A stretch of 34,406 bases of DNA, taken from contig CAJTWF010000032.1 of NCBI GenBank assembly GCA_910579965.1, positions 1 to 34,406 on the forward strand, given 5' to 3'. Source of the DNA: an uncultured Oscillospiraceae bacterium (lineage in GTDB: Bacteria > Bacillota > Clostridia > Oscillospirales > Oscillospiraceae). Positions within the stretch are counted from its first letter, which is position 1. The number at the start of each line of letters is the position of its first letter. The notes beneath the pieces were generated by a model. The model did no database searches. It had not been told where the DNA came from and saw only the letters and a program-made list of their open reading frames with translations. Both the position numbers and the translations under genes were made by a program. Below, in pieces: positions 22,374-30,718 of the stretch.

Positions 22374-22926
22374 GACACTCAGCGGCTATCTGGACCAGGT
22401 GGACCGCCGCCTGCGGCCCCTGCCCGCCGGGGAGCGGGCGGACATCATTCTGGAGATCCGAAGCGAGATCCTGGAGCTGGAGGCGGCGGGCGCGGCCCCG
22501 GAGGAGATTCTCTCCCGGCTGGGGGAGGCCAGGGGGCTGGCGGCGGCCTATCTGGGGGACACGATCTCAAAAAAGCCCTCCTTCAGCCTCTCCCGCCTGG
22601 GGGCGGTGGCGGCCTTCTGGGGCCTGGCCGGCCTGGGAGGCATGCTCGTGCTGCCCTTCACCAGCGTGCTGGCGGTGAGTCTGCTGGTATCCGGCGCGCT
22701 GATTCCGGCGGCGGGGCTGGCCAAATTCCTGGCCTCCCTGGCGGGGATTGACCTGCCCTTCATCATGTTCCAGATCGGCAGCTATATGGCTCCTCCGGCC
22801 ACGGCCTTCAAGCTGTCCGTGGTGGCCGGGGCGCTGCTGCTCCTGGCGGGCCAGGGGCTGTGGCGGCTGACGGTGCGGCTGGTGCGGCTCATCGGGCAGC
22901 AGCGCCGCCGCCTGGCGGACCAGTGA
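22366..22926 (+). CDS. DUF1700/HAAS-domain membrane protein
   Basis: A 186-residue protein. Residues 1-65 form the helical HAAS-like domain (LSGYLDQVDRRLRPLPAGER, then IILEIRSEILELEAAGAAPE, ending AAAYLGD). Three to four hydrophobic segments follow (about residues 77-100, 105-125, 145-170), and the tail is basic. The function is unknown; the family is a membrane partner of PadR regulators and may sense the envelope. It starts at the ATG 22366, inside the padR stop region, so translation is coupled. A repeat element begins 17 bases after its stop. Confidence 0.85.
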   Translation: MDKTLSGYLDQVDRRLRPLPAGERADIILEIRSEILELEAAGAAPEEILSRLGEARGLAAAYLGDTISKKPSFSLSRLGAVAAFWGLAGLGGMLVLPFTSVLAVSLLVSGALIPAAGLAKFLASLAGIDLPFIMFQIGSYMAPPATAFKLSVVAGALLLLAGQGLWRLTVRLVRLIGQQRRRLADQ

Positions 22927-22943
22927 GGCGGGCTTTTGGACTG

Positions 22944-23045
22944 AGAGCCTGTATGCACAACTTTCCGGAAAATAGCGGGGGCGAGCATCGCTCGCCCCCG
23001 CACAAATTCCGCAAAGGTCTATCTGCTGCTGCAAAACCTGGTTTT
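22944..23045. repeat. Repeat element with GC-rich hairpin between two convergent genes
   Basis: The left end AGAGCCTGTATGCACAAC (22944-22961) matches the end of the 10223-10385 element at 16 of 18 positions. A perfect 12-bp stem (22975-22986 with 22990-23001, loop ATC) follows, the same hairpin family as at 16361 and 33644. The right inverted end is missing or eroded. It fills the space up to the dnaX stop and could terminate both transcripts. Confidence 0.65.
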
Positions 23046-24776
23046 CTAGTCCTTGACAGTAAAGCTGTCATATCTGCTGCCCTGCCGGATGAGCTCCTCC
23101 AGCTTGTCCTGCCGGGCCGCCGGCTCGCTGCCGCCCAGGGTGAACCGCACGGCCACGCTCCGGCCCAGCTGCTCCCCGGCGGCGGTCCGGATGGCCGCCG
23201 CCGCGTCCGGGGATTTCAGGGTCTCCATGGTCAGCTCGTCGCCGCAGCGCACCACCAGCACGTCCCCCTCCAGGGTTCCGCTGGCGTCGTCCAGCATGTA
23301 CCAGTACATGGGGGTCAGCTGGTTTTTGCAGATCTCCGCCACGTTCCGCCACAGCTGGCCCCCCTGCGGGGCTGAGGGCGGGGCGGGCTTTTTTTCGCTC
23401 TCTACCGGCGGCGGCGCCTCCCGGCGCGCCGGCTCGCCGTAGGGGGGCGGTCCGTCCTCCGGCCCGGGCGCGCCGTCCCAGGGGGGCGGGTCAGACGGGG
23501 GGATGGGCGCGGGCTCCGGCGGCGCGGGCTGCTGTATGACGGGCGCTGCCTGCCGCGCAGGGGGCGGCGCCGCCTGGGCTGGAGGGATGGGGGCGGGCTC
23601 CGGGCGGCCCGAAGCGGGCCGGGGAGCGGCCCTCCGGGGCTCCCCCTCCTCCAGGCGGGCCAGACGGGCGGCCAGGGCGGTCACGTCCCCGCACAGGCTC
23701 TCGTCGCACAGGCGGATCAGGCACAGCTCCGCGTCCGTGCGGCGGTTGGGGCTCAGGGGCAGGGCGGCCAGGGCGCTCTGGAGCTGGGCGGCCATGTAGA
23801 TGAGCCGGGTGGGGCTCACCGCCTGGGACAGGCTGTCCATCACCCCGGTGTCAAAGCCGCCTGAGAGCAGGGCCGCGCCCCCGGCGGGGGCGGTCATGCG
23901 GATGAGCAGGTCCCGGGCCAGGGCGGACAGCTCCCCCAGCAGGGCCGCCACGTCCTTGCCGCCGGTGTAGAGCTGATGGAGCAGCGTCAGAGCCCCGGGC
24001 ACGTCCCGGCGCAGCAGGAGGTCCATCATCTGGGCGGTCTGCACCGCCCCCGCCAGCCCCAGCACGTCCAGCACGCGGGGCCCGTCGATGGTCCCGCCGG
24101 CGGCGGCGCACTGGTCCAGCAGGCTCAGCGCGTCCCGCAGGGCCCCGTCGGCCAGGCGGGCCAGGGTCTCCGCCGCGTCCGGGGAGAGGGCGATGTTCTC
24201 CCGGGCGGACACGTACAGCAGGCGCTGGGCGATGTCCTGGGGCATGATGCGCTTGAAGGCGAACCGCTGGCACCGGGAGAGGATGGTGGCGGGCACCTTG
24301 TGGAGCTCCGTGGTGGCCAGGATGAAGATGAGGTGGGCCGGGGGCTCCTCCAGAATCTTCAGCAGGGCGTTGAAGGCGGCAACGGAGAGCATGTGGACCT
24401 CGTCGATGATGTACACCCGGTACTTCACGCTGGCGGGGGAGTAGATGGCCTCGTCCCGCAGGGCCCGGACGTGGTCCACGCCGTTGTTGGAGGCCGCGTC
24501 CAGCTCCATCACGTCCAGGAGGCTGCCGTTGTCAATGCCCAGGCAGGCCGGGCACTGGCCGCAGGGATCGCCGTCCGAGGGGTTCTGGCAGTTGACCGCC
24601 TTGGCCAGGATCTTGGCGCAGGTGGTCTTGCCGGTGCCCCTGGTGCCGGTGAAGAGGTAGGCGTGGGAGAGACGGCCCTGGGCGGCCTGCCGGCGCAGGG
24701 TCTGGGTGATGTGCTCCTGGCCCACCACATCCGCGAAGGTCTTGGGCCGCCACTTGCGGTAGAGCGCCTGATACAT
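23046..24776 (-). CDS. dnaX: DNA polymerase III subunits gamma/tau
   Basis: A 576-residue protein starting MYQALYRKWRPKTFADVVGQ. Domains I and II have Walker A GTRGTGKTT, four zinc-binding cysteines (CQNPSDGDPCGQCPAC), Walker B IIDEVHML and the SRC arginine-finger motif ILSRCQRF. Domain III follows to about residue 365, then a very Pro/Ala-rich linker (about 385-500) and the tau-type C-terminal domain. It is the motor of the clamp loader. The ATG at 24776 has GGGAGG eight bases upstream; a longer frame upstream lies inside the SRP RNA. No slippery A-run was seen, so gamma, if made, is not produced by the known frameshift signal. recR and yaaK, the usual neighbours, are absent. Confidence 0.95.
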   Translation of the reverse strand: MYQALYRKWRPKTFADVVGQEHITQTLRRQAAQGRLSHAYLFTGTRGTGKTTCAKILAKAVNCQNPSDGDPCGQCPACLGIDNGSLLDVMELDAASNNGVDHVRALRDEAIYSPASVKYRVYIIDEVHMLSVAAFNALLKILEEPPAHLIFILATTELHKVPATILSRCQRFAFKRIMPQDIAQRLLYVSARENIALSPDAAETLARLADGALRDALSLLDQCAAAGGTIDGPRVLDVLGLAGAVQTAQMMDLLLRRDVPGALTLLHQLYTGGKDVAALLGELSALARDLLIRMTAPAGGAALLSGGFDTGVMDSLSQAVSPTRLIYMAAQLQSALAALPLSPNRRTDAELCLIRLCDESLCGDVTALAARLARLEEGEPRRAAPRPASGRPEPAPIPPAQAAPPPARQAAPVIQQPAPPEPAPIPPSDPPPWDGAPGPEDGPPPYGEPARREAPPPVESEKKPAPPSAPQGGQLWRNVAEICKNQLTPMYWYMLDDASGTLEGDVLVVRCGDELTMETLKSPDAAAAIRTAAGEQLGRSVAVRFTLGGSEPAARQDKLEELIRQGSRYDSFTVKD

Positions 24777-24805
24777 GGAAGTGTCCTCCCGGAAAAACAT
24801 AAAAA

Positions 24806-24976
24806 ATAAGCCCCATGAAATACTCTCCGCAAGCATCCGCTCCGAACCGGAGCCCTCGCGGCACATTTCGTCCCGCTTAATGCTGCTCGGTTCCCCGCCT
24901 GACATGGTTCACAGGCTTCCATTGCGCGAGACCGGAACCTCAACACGAATGCCTGCGGAGGATATTTCATGGTGCT
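24806..24976 (-). ncRNA. ffs: Signal recognition particle RNA
   Basis: On the minus strand the SRP domain IV signature is clear: CATGTCAGGCGGGGAACCG followed by AGCAGCATTAAG (near 24897-24867), then ATGTGCCGCGAGGG. The ends pair in a near-perfect helix of about 13 bp (GCACCATGAAATA with TATTTCATGGGGC), and a TTATTTTTT tract follows at 24809-24801. The RNA is therefore about 170 bases, longer than E. coli 4.5S and shorter than Bacillus scRNA. Placement next to dnaX is usual in Firmicutes. The ends are inferred from the promoter and the terminal helix. Confidence 0.9.
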
Positions 24977-24982
24977 GACCCT

Positions 24983-25011
24983 ATTATACACGATGAACAG
25001 CCGGATTGCAA
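24983..25011 (-). promoter_or_regulatory. Promoter of SRP RNA
   Basis: Minus strand TTGCAA (25011-25006), a 17-bp spacer, and TATAAT (24988-24983), seven bases before the inferred RNA start. Confidence 0.85.
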
Positions 25012-25079
25012 GAGGGAATTTTGGGGCGCCGCAGAAATCCGCCCTCCGGGAACAGGGGAATCTCTGCGGCCGCCGCCCC

Positions 25080-26375
25080 CTACCGCTCCGCCAGCTCCCC
25101 CAGCAAAAGCCCGTCCTCCACCCCGGTGATGCGGGTGGGCAGGACCCGGTTGTGGAGCGCGGCCGCCTCCCCCCGGACGGCCACGGCCATATAGTTGGGC
25201 GCGTGGCCCCGGCAGAGCCCGTCCCCGCCCTGCTCGTAGAGCACGTCAAAGACCCGGCCCGCGCACCGCTCCAGATACGTCCGGTGGAGCCGGGCGGCCA
25301 GCGCCCCCGCCCGGCCCGCCCGCTCCTCCTTCACCGGCCCGGGGACCTGCACCATCTCCGCCGCCGGGGTGCCGGTGCGGATGGAGTAGGGGAAGACGTG
25401 CATCTCCGCGAAGGCGCACCGGCGGACAAAGTCCAGGGTGGCGGAGAACTCCTCCTCTGTCTCCCCGGGAAAGCCCACGATGAGATCCGTGGTGACGGCG
25501 GGGTCCGGGAAGAACCGGCGCAGCAGGTCCACGCTCTCCAGATACCGGGCCGTGGTGTACCGCCGGTTCATCCGGGCCAGGGTGGCGTCGCACCCGGACT
25601 GCATGGACAGGTGGAAGTGGGGGCAGAGATTGTCCAGGGGCGCGCACCGGCGGCAGAAGTCCTCCGTCACCGTCCGGGGCTCCAGGGACCCCAGCCGCAC
25701 CCGCATCCCCTCCGCGGCCCCGCAGACCGCCTCGATCAGCGCCGTCAGCTCCGGCCTGCCCGGCAGATCCCGGCCCCAGGAGGAGATCTCGATGCCCGTG
25801 AGAACGATCTCCCGGTACCCCTCCCGGGCCAGACGGCGGGTCTCCTCCACAGCGGCCTCCAGGGGCAGGGAGCGGACCGGCCCCCGGGCGTAGGGGATGA
25901 CGCAGTAGGCGCAGAAGTTGGCGCAGCCGTCCTCCACCTTCAGCATGGCCCGGGTCCGCTGGGCCAGCCCCCCGGCGGGCAGGACCTCAAACCGCCGGCG
26001 GCGGAGGGCCTCGTCCAGGCGCACCACCGGCTCCCGCTCCCGCACCGCGCTCTCCAGAAGCTGGAGGAAGCCCAGCCGGTCCCCGGTGCCGGCGATGAGA
26101 TCCACGTCCAGGGCCCGGACCTCCTCCGGCTTTGTCTGGGCGTAGCAGCCGCACACCGCCACCACCGCCGCCGGGGACCGCTTCCGGGCCCGGCGGATCA
26201 TCTGCCGGGACTTCTTGTCGCTGACGGCGGTGACGGTGCAGGTATTGACGATGTAGGCGTCCGCCGGGCCGTCAAAGGGAACCAGGACGTGGCCCCGGTC
26301 CGTCAGGATCCGCTCCATGGCCGCGGTCTCGTACTGGTTCACCTTGCAGCCCAGGGTATAGATGGCGATATTCAC
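25080..26375 (-). CDS. mtaB: tRNA (t6A37) methylthiotransferase MtaB
   Basis: A 431-residue protein with the three methylthiotransferase parts: an N-terminal UPF0004 domain (TLGCKVNQYETAAM, VNTCTVT, VCGCYAQ, three cysteines for one 4Fe-4S cluster), a radical SAM domain with CANFCAYC (CxxxCxxC) and SMQSGCD, and a C-terminal TRAM domain. The TLGCKVNQYE start is typical of MtaB rather than MiaB. It converts t6A at tRNA position 37 to ms2t6A. The start is GTG at 26375 with AGGGGGG seven bases upstream; the ATG 14 codons earlier lacks a ribosome site. Confidence 0.94.
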   Translation of the reverse strand: MNIAIYTLGCKVNQYETAAMERILTDRGHVLVPFDGPADAYIVNTCTVTAVSDKKSRQMIRRARKRSPAAVVAVCGCYAQTKPEEVRALDVDLIAGTGDRLGFLQLLESAVREREPVVRLDEALRRRRFEVLPAGGLAQRTRAMLKVEDGCANFCAYCVIPYARGPVRSLPLEAAVEETRRLAREGYREIVLTGIEISSWGRDLPGRPELTALIEAVCGAAEGMRVRLGSLEPRTVTEDFCRRCAPLDNLCPHFHLSMQSGCDATLARMNRRYTTARYLESVDLLRRFFPDPAVTTDLIVGFPGETEEEFSATLDFVRRCAFAEMHVFPYSIRTGTPAAEMVQVPGPVKEERAGRAGALAARLHRTYLERCAGRVFDVLYEQGGDGLCRGHAPNYMAVAVRGEAAALHNRVLPTRITGVEDGLLLGELAER

Positions 26376-26447
26376 CCGCGGCCCCCCCTTGCTTTTTTGA
26401 AAAGAATATGATAACATAAAAAATTAGACTGTTGAGCGCCCCGCGCC

Positions 26448-26924
26448 TCAGGGCAGGTCCCGGAGATACCACACGTCGCAGGAGAAGTGGCCCGTGTCCA
26501 GCAGGGGCCGGTCCAGGCGGCGGAAGCCGTGCTTCTGGTAGAAGCGGTTGGCGGCGGTCATGTTGTGGAGGGTCTCAATGTAGCACTGGCGGTAGAAGCG
26601 GCCGGCGTAGTCCAGACACAGCTCCATCAGCTGCCGGGCCATGCCCGTGCCCCGGACCGGGGGCAGGCAGTACATCTTTTGCAGCTCGCAGACCTGGTCC
26701 GTGAGCGCGCCGATCCCCGCCCCGCCCACCACGCGGTCCGCCTCGTCCGCCACCACCCAGTAGCGGTGACCCTCCCGGCTGTAGACCTGGGAGAACCGGC
26801 CCAGGTCCGGATCGCACCAGGCGGTTCCCTCCCGGTTCCAGCCGAACTCGATCAGGCAGGCGCGGATGACCCCCTCCACGAACGGGTTGTCCTTGGGCTG
26901 GATGGGGCGGATGGCGTAGGACAT
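26448..26924 (-). CDS. GNAT family N-acetyltransferase
   Basis: A 158-residue single-domain GNAT protein. The acetyl-CoA loop is LPPVRGTGMARQLMELCLDYA (about residues 87-107), followed by CYIETLHNMTAANRFYQKHG, and the C-terminus ends FSCDVWYLRDLP. The substrate is unknown; the pattern resembles ArsN2/RimI-like acetyltransferases only generally. The ATG at 26924 has an AGGAGG site and a promoter about 60 bases upstream. mtaB lies 73 bases downstream on the same strand and is probably in the same transcript. Confidence 0.88.
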   Translation of the reverse strand: MSYAIRPIQPKDNPFVEGVIRACLIEFGWNREGTAWCDPDLGRFSQVYSREGHRYWVVADEADRVVGGAGIGALTDQVCELQKMYCLPPVRGTGMARQLMELCLDYAGRFYRQCYIETLHNMTAANRFYQKHGFRRLDRPLLDTGHFSCDVWYLRDLP

Positions 26925-26985
26925 AGGGCGGCTCCTCCTGTACTGGCCGGCAGGTCCGCAGTCCCGCCGGCGGATATTTCATCTG

Positions 26986-27014
26986 ATTATATTACATTTC
27001 CTGCCCCAGGGCAA
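26986..27014 (-). promoter_or_regulatory. Promoter of the GNAT-mtaB run
   Basis: Minus strand TTGCCC (27014-27009), a 17-bp spacer, and TATAAT (26991-26986). The -35 box lies in a short inverted repeat (TGCCC, two bases, GGGCA). Confidence 0.7.
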
Positions 27015-27040
27015 GGAAAATTTCTGGTAGGAGAATTTCT

Positions 27041-28168
27041 ATGCACTACTTGGATCACGCCGCCACCACCCCTGTCTCCCCCCAGGCCGCCCAGGCCATG
27101 GTGGAGGTGATGACGGAGCACTTTGCCAACCCCTCCGCCCAGTATGCGGCCGGCCGGGCCGCCAGGGAGCGGCTGGACCGGGACCGGGCGGTGATCGCCG
27201 GGGCCCTGGGGTGCCGGCCGGAGGAGCTTTTCTTCACCTCCTGCGGCACGGAGGGGGACAACTGGGCCATCCGGGCGGCTATGCACCAGAACCGCCGGGT
27301 GGGCCGCCACATCGTCACCACCGCCATGGAGCACAGCGGGGTGCTCCAATGCGTGAAGCAGCTGGAGCGGGAGGGCTGCACGGCCACCTATCTGCGCCCC
27401 GGCCCGGACGGACGGATCACGGCGGAGCAGGTGAGAGCGGCCCTCCGGGAGGACACGGCCCTGGTGAGCGTGATGCTGGTGAACAACGAGACCGGCGCGC
27501 GGCTTCCGGTGGAGGAGATCGCCGCCCTGCTCCGGGACCGGCCGGCCCTGCTCCACACCGACGCGGTCCAGGGCTTTCTGAAGGTCACCTTTACGGCCGG
27601 AGGACTGGGCGCGGACTACGCGGTCATCTCCGCCCACAAGGTGGGGGGGCCCAAGGGCGCCGGCGCGCTGTACATCGGCGGCCGGGCGAAAAACACCCTG
27701 CCCCTGCTCTTTGGCGGCGGCCAGGAGGGGGGGCTGCGGCCGGGCACCGAGGCCACGGCCCAGATCGCCGGATTCGCCCGGGCCGTGCAGCTGCGGCAGG
27801 CGGGCCTGGAGGAGGACTGGGCCCGCATGGAGGCCTGCAAGGCCTATGCCAGGGAGAGGCTGGGGGCCATACCGGATCTGCGCTTCGTGGGCCCGGCGGA
27901 CGCGCCCCACATTCTGGCCCTGTCCCTGCCCGGCTACCCCAGCCAGAACATTGTCACCGAGCTCAGCGGCCTGGGGATCTGCATCTCTGCCGGGTCCGCC
28001 TGCCACCGGGGGAAGGCCAGCCATGTGCTCACCGCCATGGGCCTGGACAAGCGGACCGCCGCCGGTACGGTGCGGGTCAGCTTCGGCCCCGAGACCACCC
28101 TTGAGGACGTCGACGCCTTGGCGGCGGCCCTGCTGGAGCACAGGAAGACGAGATTTCCCATGCTGTAG
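27041..28168 (+). CDS. Cysteine desulfurase (NifS/IscS-like)
   Basis: A 375-residue fold-type I PLP enzyme beginning YLDHAATTPVSPQA. The PLP lysine is in SAHKVGGPKGAGAL, the cofactor His in TTAMEHSGVL, the Asp-Gln pair in HTDAVQGF, and the active-site cysteine in SAGSACHRGKASHVL. It moves sulfur from cysteine as a persulfide, for Fe-S clusters or tRNA thiolation. No iscU/nifU, thiI or mnmA is next to it, so the acceptor cannot be assigned. The short form and the SAC loop fit group I desulfurases. The ATG at 27041 has TAGGAG upstream. Confidence 0.93.
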   Translation: MHYLDHAATTPVSPQAAQAMVEVMTEHFANPSAQYAAGRAARERLDRDRAVIAGALGCRPEELFFTSCGTEGDNWAIRAAMHQNRRVGRHIVTTAMEHSGVLQCVKQLEREGCTATYLRPGPDGRITAEQVRAALREDTALVSVMLVNNETGARLPVEEIAALLRDRPALLHTDAVQGFLKVTFTAGGLGADYAVISAHKVGGPKGAGALYIGGRAKNTLPLLFGGGQEGGLRPGTEATAQIAGFARAVQLRQAGLEEDWARMEACKAYARERLGAIPDLRFVGPADAPHILALSLPGYPSQNIVTELSGLGICISAGSACHRGKASHVLTAMGLDKRTAAGTVRVSFGPETTLEDVDALAAALLEHRKTRFPML

Positions 28169-28221
28169 CTGTAAAATATCAGGTAAAGACTGACTACCGA
28201 AGGATATAAGGAGGTATTTCC

Positions 28222-29601
28222 ATGCTTCGCGCCCTGCGCCGGGAGCCCGGCTTCTACCGCAGACTGTGGGTGCTCGCTCTGCCCATTGTCCTGCAAAACA
28301 TCATCACCACCTCCCTCGGCTTCGCGGACACCTTCATGGTGGGCCTGCTGGGGAACGCGGAAATGGCGGCCGTCACTGCCGCCAACGTGCCCATTTTCAT
28401 CATCCAGCTGGTCATCTTCGGCTTCCAGAGCGGCATGGCCGTGCTGGTGAGCCAGTACTGGGGCCGGGGGGACACGGACAACATCAACCGCTGCATGGGC
28501 GTGGCCCTGTACGCGGTGACCGGCTTCTCCATCACGCTCTCCCTCATTACCTTTTTCTTCCCCGCCCAGGTGCTGCGGCTGATTACGCCAAATGAGGAGC
28601 TGGTGCGGCTGGCCACCAGCTACATACAGATCGTGGGCTTCTCCTACATCTTCAACGGCGTCAGCAGCATCTACGCCGGCATACAGCGCAGCACCGAGTA
28701 CCCCGCCTTCGGCATGATCCTCTTCGCCATCTCCATGTGCGTGAACACCTTCCTCAACTTCGTGCTCATCTTCGGCCGCTTCGGCGCGCCGGCCATGGGC
28801 GTCACCGGCGCGGCCGTGGCCACCCTCACCAGCCGGGTGGTGGAGTTCGCCGTGGCCATCGGCTTCGCCCTGTGGAACAAGCGGCTGCCCCTGCGGCCCG
28901 CCTGCATCCTCCGGCCGGGCCGGGATATTCTGCGCTCCTTCCTCAAGTACTCCACCCCCGTGGTGTGCAACGAGACCCTGTGGAGCATGGGCACCTCCAT
29001 GCTCACGGTCATCATGGGCCACATGGCCAACAGCCAGGACATGCTGGCCGCCTACGCCCTCATCGGCAATATTGACAAGCTCTCCACCGTGGTCTGCTTT
29101 GGCATCGCCGCCGCCTCCGCCGTCATCATCGGCAAGGAGATCGGCATGGGCCGGGACCGGGAGCGGGTGTACAGCGTGGGCTGGACGCTGCTGGTGGTGT
29201 CGCTGCTGGTGGGCGCGCTCGTAATGCTCCTGCTGCTGGCGCTGCTGCCCCTCTTCTTCCGGCCGGTGCTGTTCCGCCTGTTCAAGCTCACCGCCGGCGC
29301 GGCGGAGGTGGCCGGATACCTGGCCGTGGTCTACGCGGTGTTCATGCCCATGCGGGCCTTCGACGTCACCAACATCACCGGCGTGCTCCGGGCCGGCGGG
29401 GATGTGAAAATGGCCGCCTTCATCGACAACGGCCCCCTCTGGCTGGCGTCCATCCCCCTGATGGCCCTGGCCGGCCTGGTGCTGAACGCGCCCACCTGGC
29501 TGGTGTGCATTGCCATGCAGGCGGAAAACCTCTGCAAGTGCCCCCTGGGGCTCATCCGCTTCCGCAGCGGGAAGTGGATCAACGATATCACCAGGATATA
29601 A
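28222..29601 (+). CDS. MATE family efflux transporter
   Basis: A 459-residue protein with about twelve membrane segments in two homologous halves. The N-terminal LALPIVLQNIITTSLGFADTFMVGLLG and FQSGMAVLVSQYWGRGD blocks are typical of MATE exporters, and the second half has SAVIIGKEIGMGRDR. Such proteins expel organic cations and drugs using Na+ or H+ gradients; the substrate is unknown. Start ATG at 28222 with AAGGAGG eight bases upstream. It lies 53 bases after the desulfurase gene and could be co-transcribed. Confidence 0.92.
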   Translation: MLRALRREPGFYRRLWVLALPIVLQNIITTSLGFADTFMVGLLGNAEMAAVTAANVPIFIIQLVIFGFQSGMAVLVSQYWGRGDTDNINRCMGVALYAVTGFSITLSLITFFFPAQVLRLITPNEELVRLATSYIQIVGFSYIFNGVSSIYAGIQRSTEYPAFGMILFAISMCVNTFLNFVLIFGRFGAPAMGVTGAAVATLTSRVVEFAVAIGFALWNKRLPLRPACILRPGRDILRSFLKYSTPVVCNETLWSMGTSMLTVIMGHMANSQDMLAAYALIGNIDKLSTVVCFGIAAASAVIIGKEIGMGRDRERVYSVGWTLLVVSLLVGALVMLLLLALLPLFFRPVLFRLFKLTAGAAEVAGYLAVVYAVFMPMRAFDVTNITGVLRAGGDVKMAAFIDNGPLWLASIPLMALAGLVLNAPTWLVCIAMQAENLCKCPLGLIRFRSGKWINDITRI

Positions 29602-29638
29602 CCCCACATCCCCATTTCTGTAAAGGAGGCGGGCGGCT

Positions 29639-30472
29639 GTGTTTCCCTTTCTCTGTCCCCTGTGCGGGGAGGCGCTGCAGGGCGTCCCCGGCGGCCTCCG
29701 CTGCCCCGGCGGACACCGCTTTGACCGGGCCCGGGAGGGCTATGTCCACCTCCTGCCCGTGGGGCAGAAGCACTCAAAGGCCCCCGGCGACGACAAGGGC
29801 ATGGTGGCCGCCCGCCGGGCGTTTCTGGACCGGGGCTGGTACAGCCCCCTGCGGGACGCTCTGTGCGATCTGGCGGTGCGGTACGCCCCCGGCCCCGCCC
29901 CGGCGGTGCTGGACGCGGGCTGCGGCGAGGGCTTCTACACCGCCGCCGTCCGGGACGCTCTGCTGGCGGACGGGCGGTCCCCGGCGGCGGCTGGGATTGA
30001 TATCTCCAAGTTCTCTGTCCAGAAGGCGGCCAAGCGGTACCCCGGGATCTCCTTCGCCGTGGCCTCCGCCTACCGCCTGCCCGTGGCGGCGGAGAGCGTG
30101 GATCTGCTGCTGAACGTGTTCTCCCCCCTGGCCATCGACGAGTTCCGGCGGGTGCTCCGCCCCGGGGGCGCGTACCTCTACGTGGTCCCCGCCGCCAGAC
30201 ACCTCTGGCAGCTCAAGGAGGTCCTCTATGACCGGCCCTACCCCAACGAGGAGCGGGAGACCCCCTACGAGGGCTTTGCCTACCAGGAGATTCTGCCCGT
30301 GTCCTTCACGGTCCATCTGCCCGCCCAGGCGGACATCCGCGCCCTGTTCCAGATGACCCCCTACTACTGGAAGACCCCCCGGCAGGGCGCCGCCCGGCTG
30401 GCGGCCCTGGAGACGCTGGCGTGCGAGATGGCCTTTCACATCCACGTGTTCCGCCGGGAGGCCGCCCCCTGA
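29639..30472 (+). CDS. rlmA: 23S rRNA (guanine-N1)-methyltransferase, RlmA family
   Basis: A 277-residue protein with an N-terminal zinc finger (Cys6, Cys9, Cys22, His26 in CPLCGEALQGVPGGLRC and GGHRFD) and a Rossmann methyltransferase domain from about residue 80 (VLDAGCGEGFYTAAV, then GIDISKFSVQKAAKRYP and FSPLAIDEFRRVLRPGG). This is the RlmA/RrmA layout, methylating G745 or G748 in helix 35 of 23S rRNA. In Gram-positives the TlrB-like relatives act at G748 and can affect macrolide sensitivity; which base is used here cannot be read. Start GTG at 29639 with AAAGGAGG nine bases upstream. Confidence 0.9.
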   Translation: MFPFLCPLCGEALQGVPGGLRCPGGHRFDRAREGYVHLLPVGQKHSKAPGDDKGMVAARRAFLDRGWYSPLRDALCDLAVRYAPGPAPAVLDAGCGEGFYTAAVRDALLADGRSPAAAGIDISKFSVQKAAKRYPGISFAVASAYRLPVAAESVDLLLNVFSPLAIDEFRRVLRPGGAYLYVVPAARHLWQLKEVLYDRPYPNEERETPYEGFAYQEILPVSFTVHLPAQADIRALFQMTPYYWKTPRQGAARLAALETLACEMAFHIHVFRREAAP

Positions 30473-30613
30473 GAATGTATATTTTTTGCATTATGCAGAC
30501 AAACGGCACCGTCAAATCATGCAAAGCGGCGGCGGCTTTCGGCCCTTTCTTTTGGTATTGTGATGAAAACGGACGGTACATATCAATAAATATGCACAAT
30601 TTCTGGAAAACTA

Positions 30614-30642
30614 TTGACAATCCGCCTGGATTGTAGTATGCT
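30614..30642 (+). promoter_or_regulatory. Promoter of the amino-acid importer operon, with palindrome in the spacer
   Basis: TTGACA at 30614-30619, a 17-bp spacer, and TATGCT at 30637-30642. The spacer holds CAATCC, four bases, GGATTG (30618-30633), a perfect 6-bp inverted repeat that overlaps the -35 box and could be a repressor site. The leader to the start is about 70 bases. In the 246 bases after rlmA, nothing else but a small GGTGG/CCACC hairpin at 30680-30692 was seen. Confidence 0.7.
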
Positions 30643-30718
30643 CCATTCACCCGGGCGAGGCCCGGCGCTGTGCAATTCGGGTGGAAACCACCTGCATATT
30701 GGAAAGGAAGCAATCCGT

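Noticed and set aside
24777..24905. A longer dnaX start 43 codons upstream
   Set aside because: That stretch lies within the SRP RNA, the conserved DnaX start MYQALYRKWRP is at 24776, and a GGGAGG site precedes it.
25028..25070. Inverted repeat GCCGCAGA/TCTGCGGC after mtaB as its terminator
   Set aside because: The arms are only 8 bp around a 27-base loop and no T-run follows on the minus strand.
30679..30692. GGGTGGAAACCACC before the binding-protein gene, similar to the T-box antiterminator motif
   Set aside because: The promoter at 30614 leaves a leader of only about 70 bases, with no room for a T-box stem I and specifier loop, and no terminator follows. It is a simple 5-bp hairpin.
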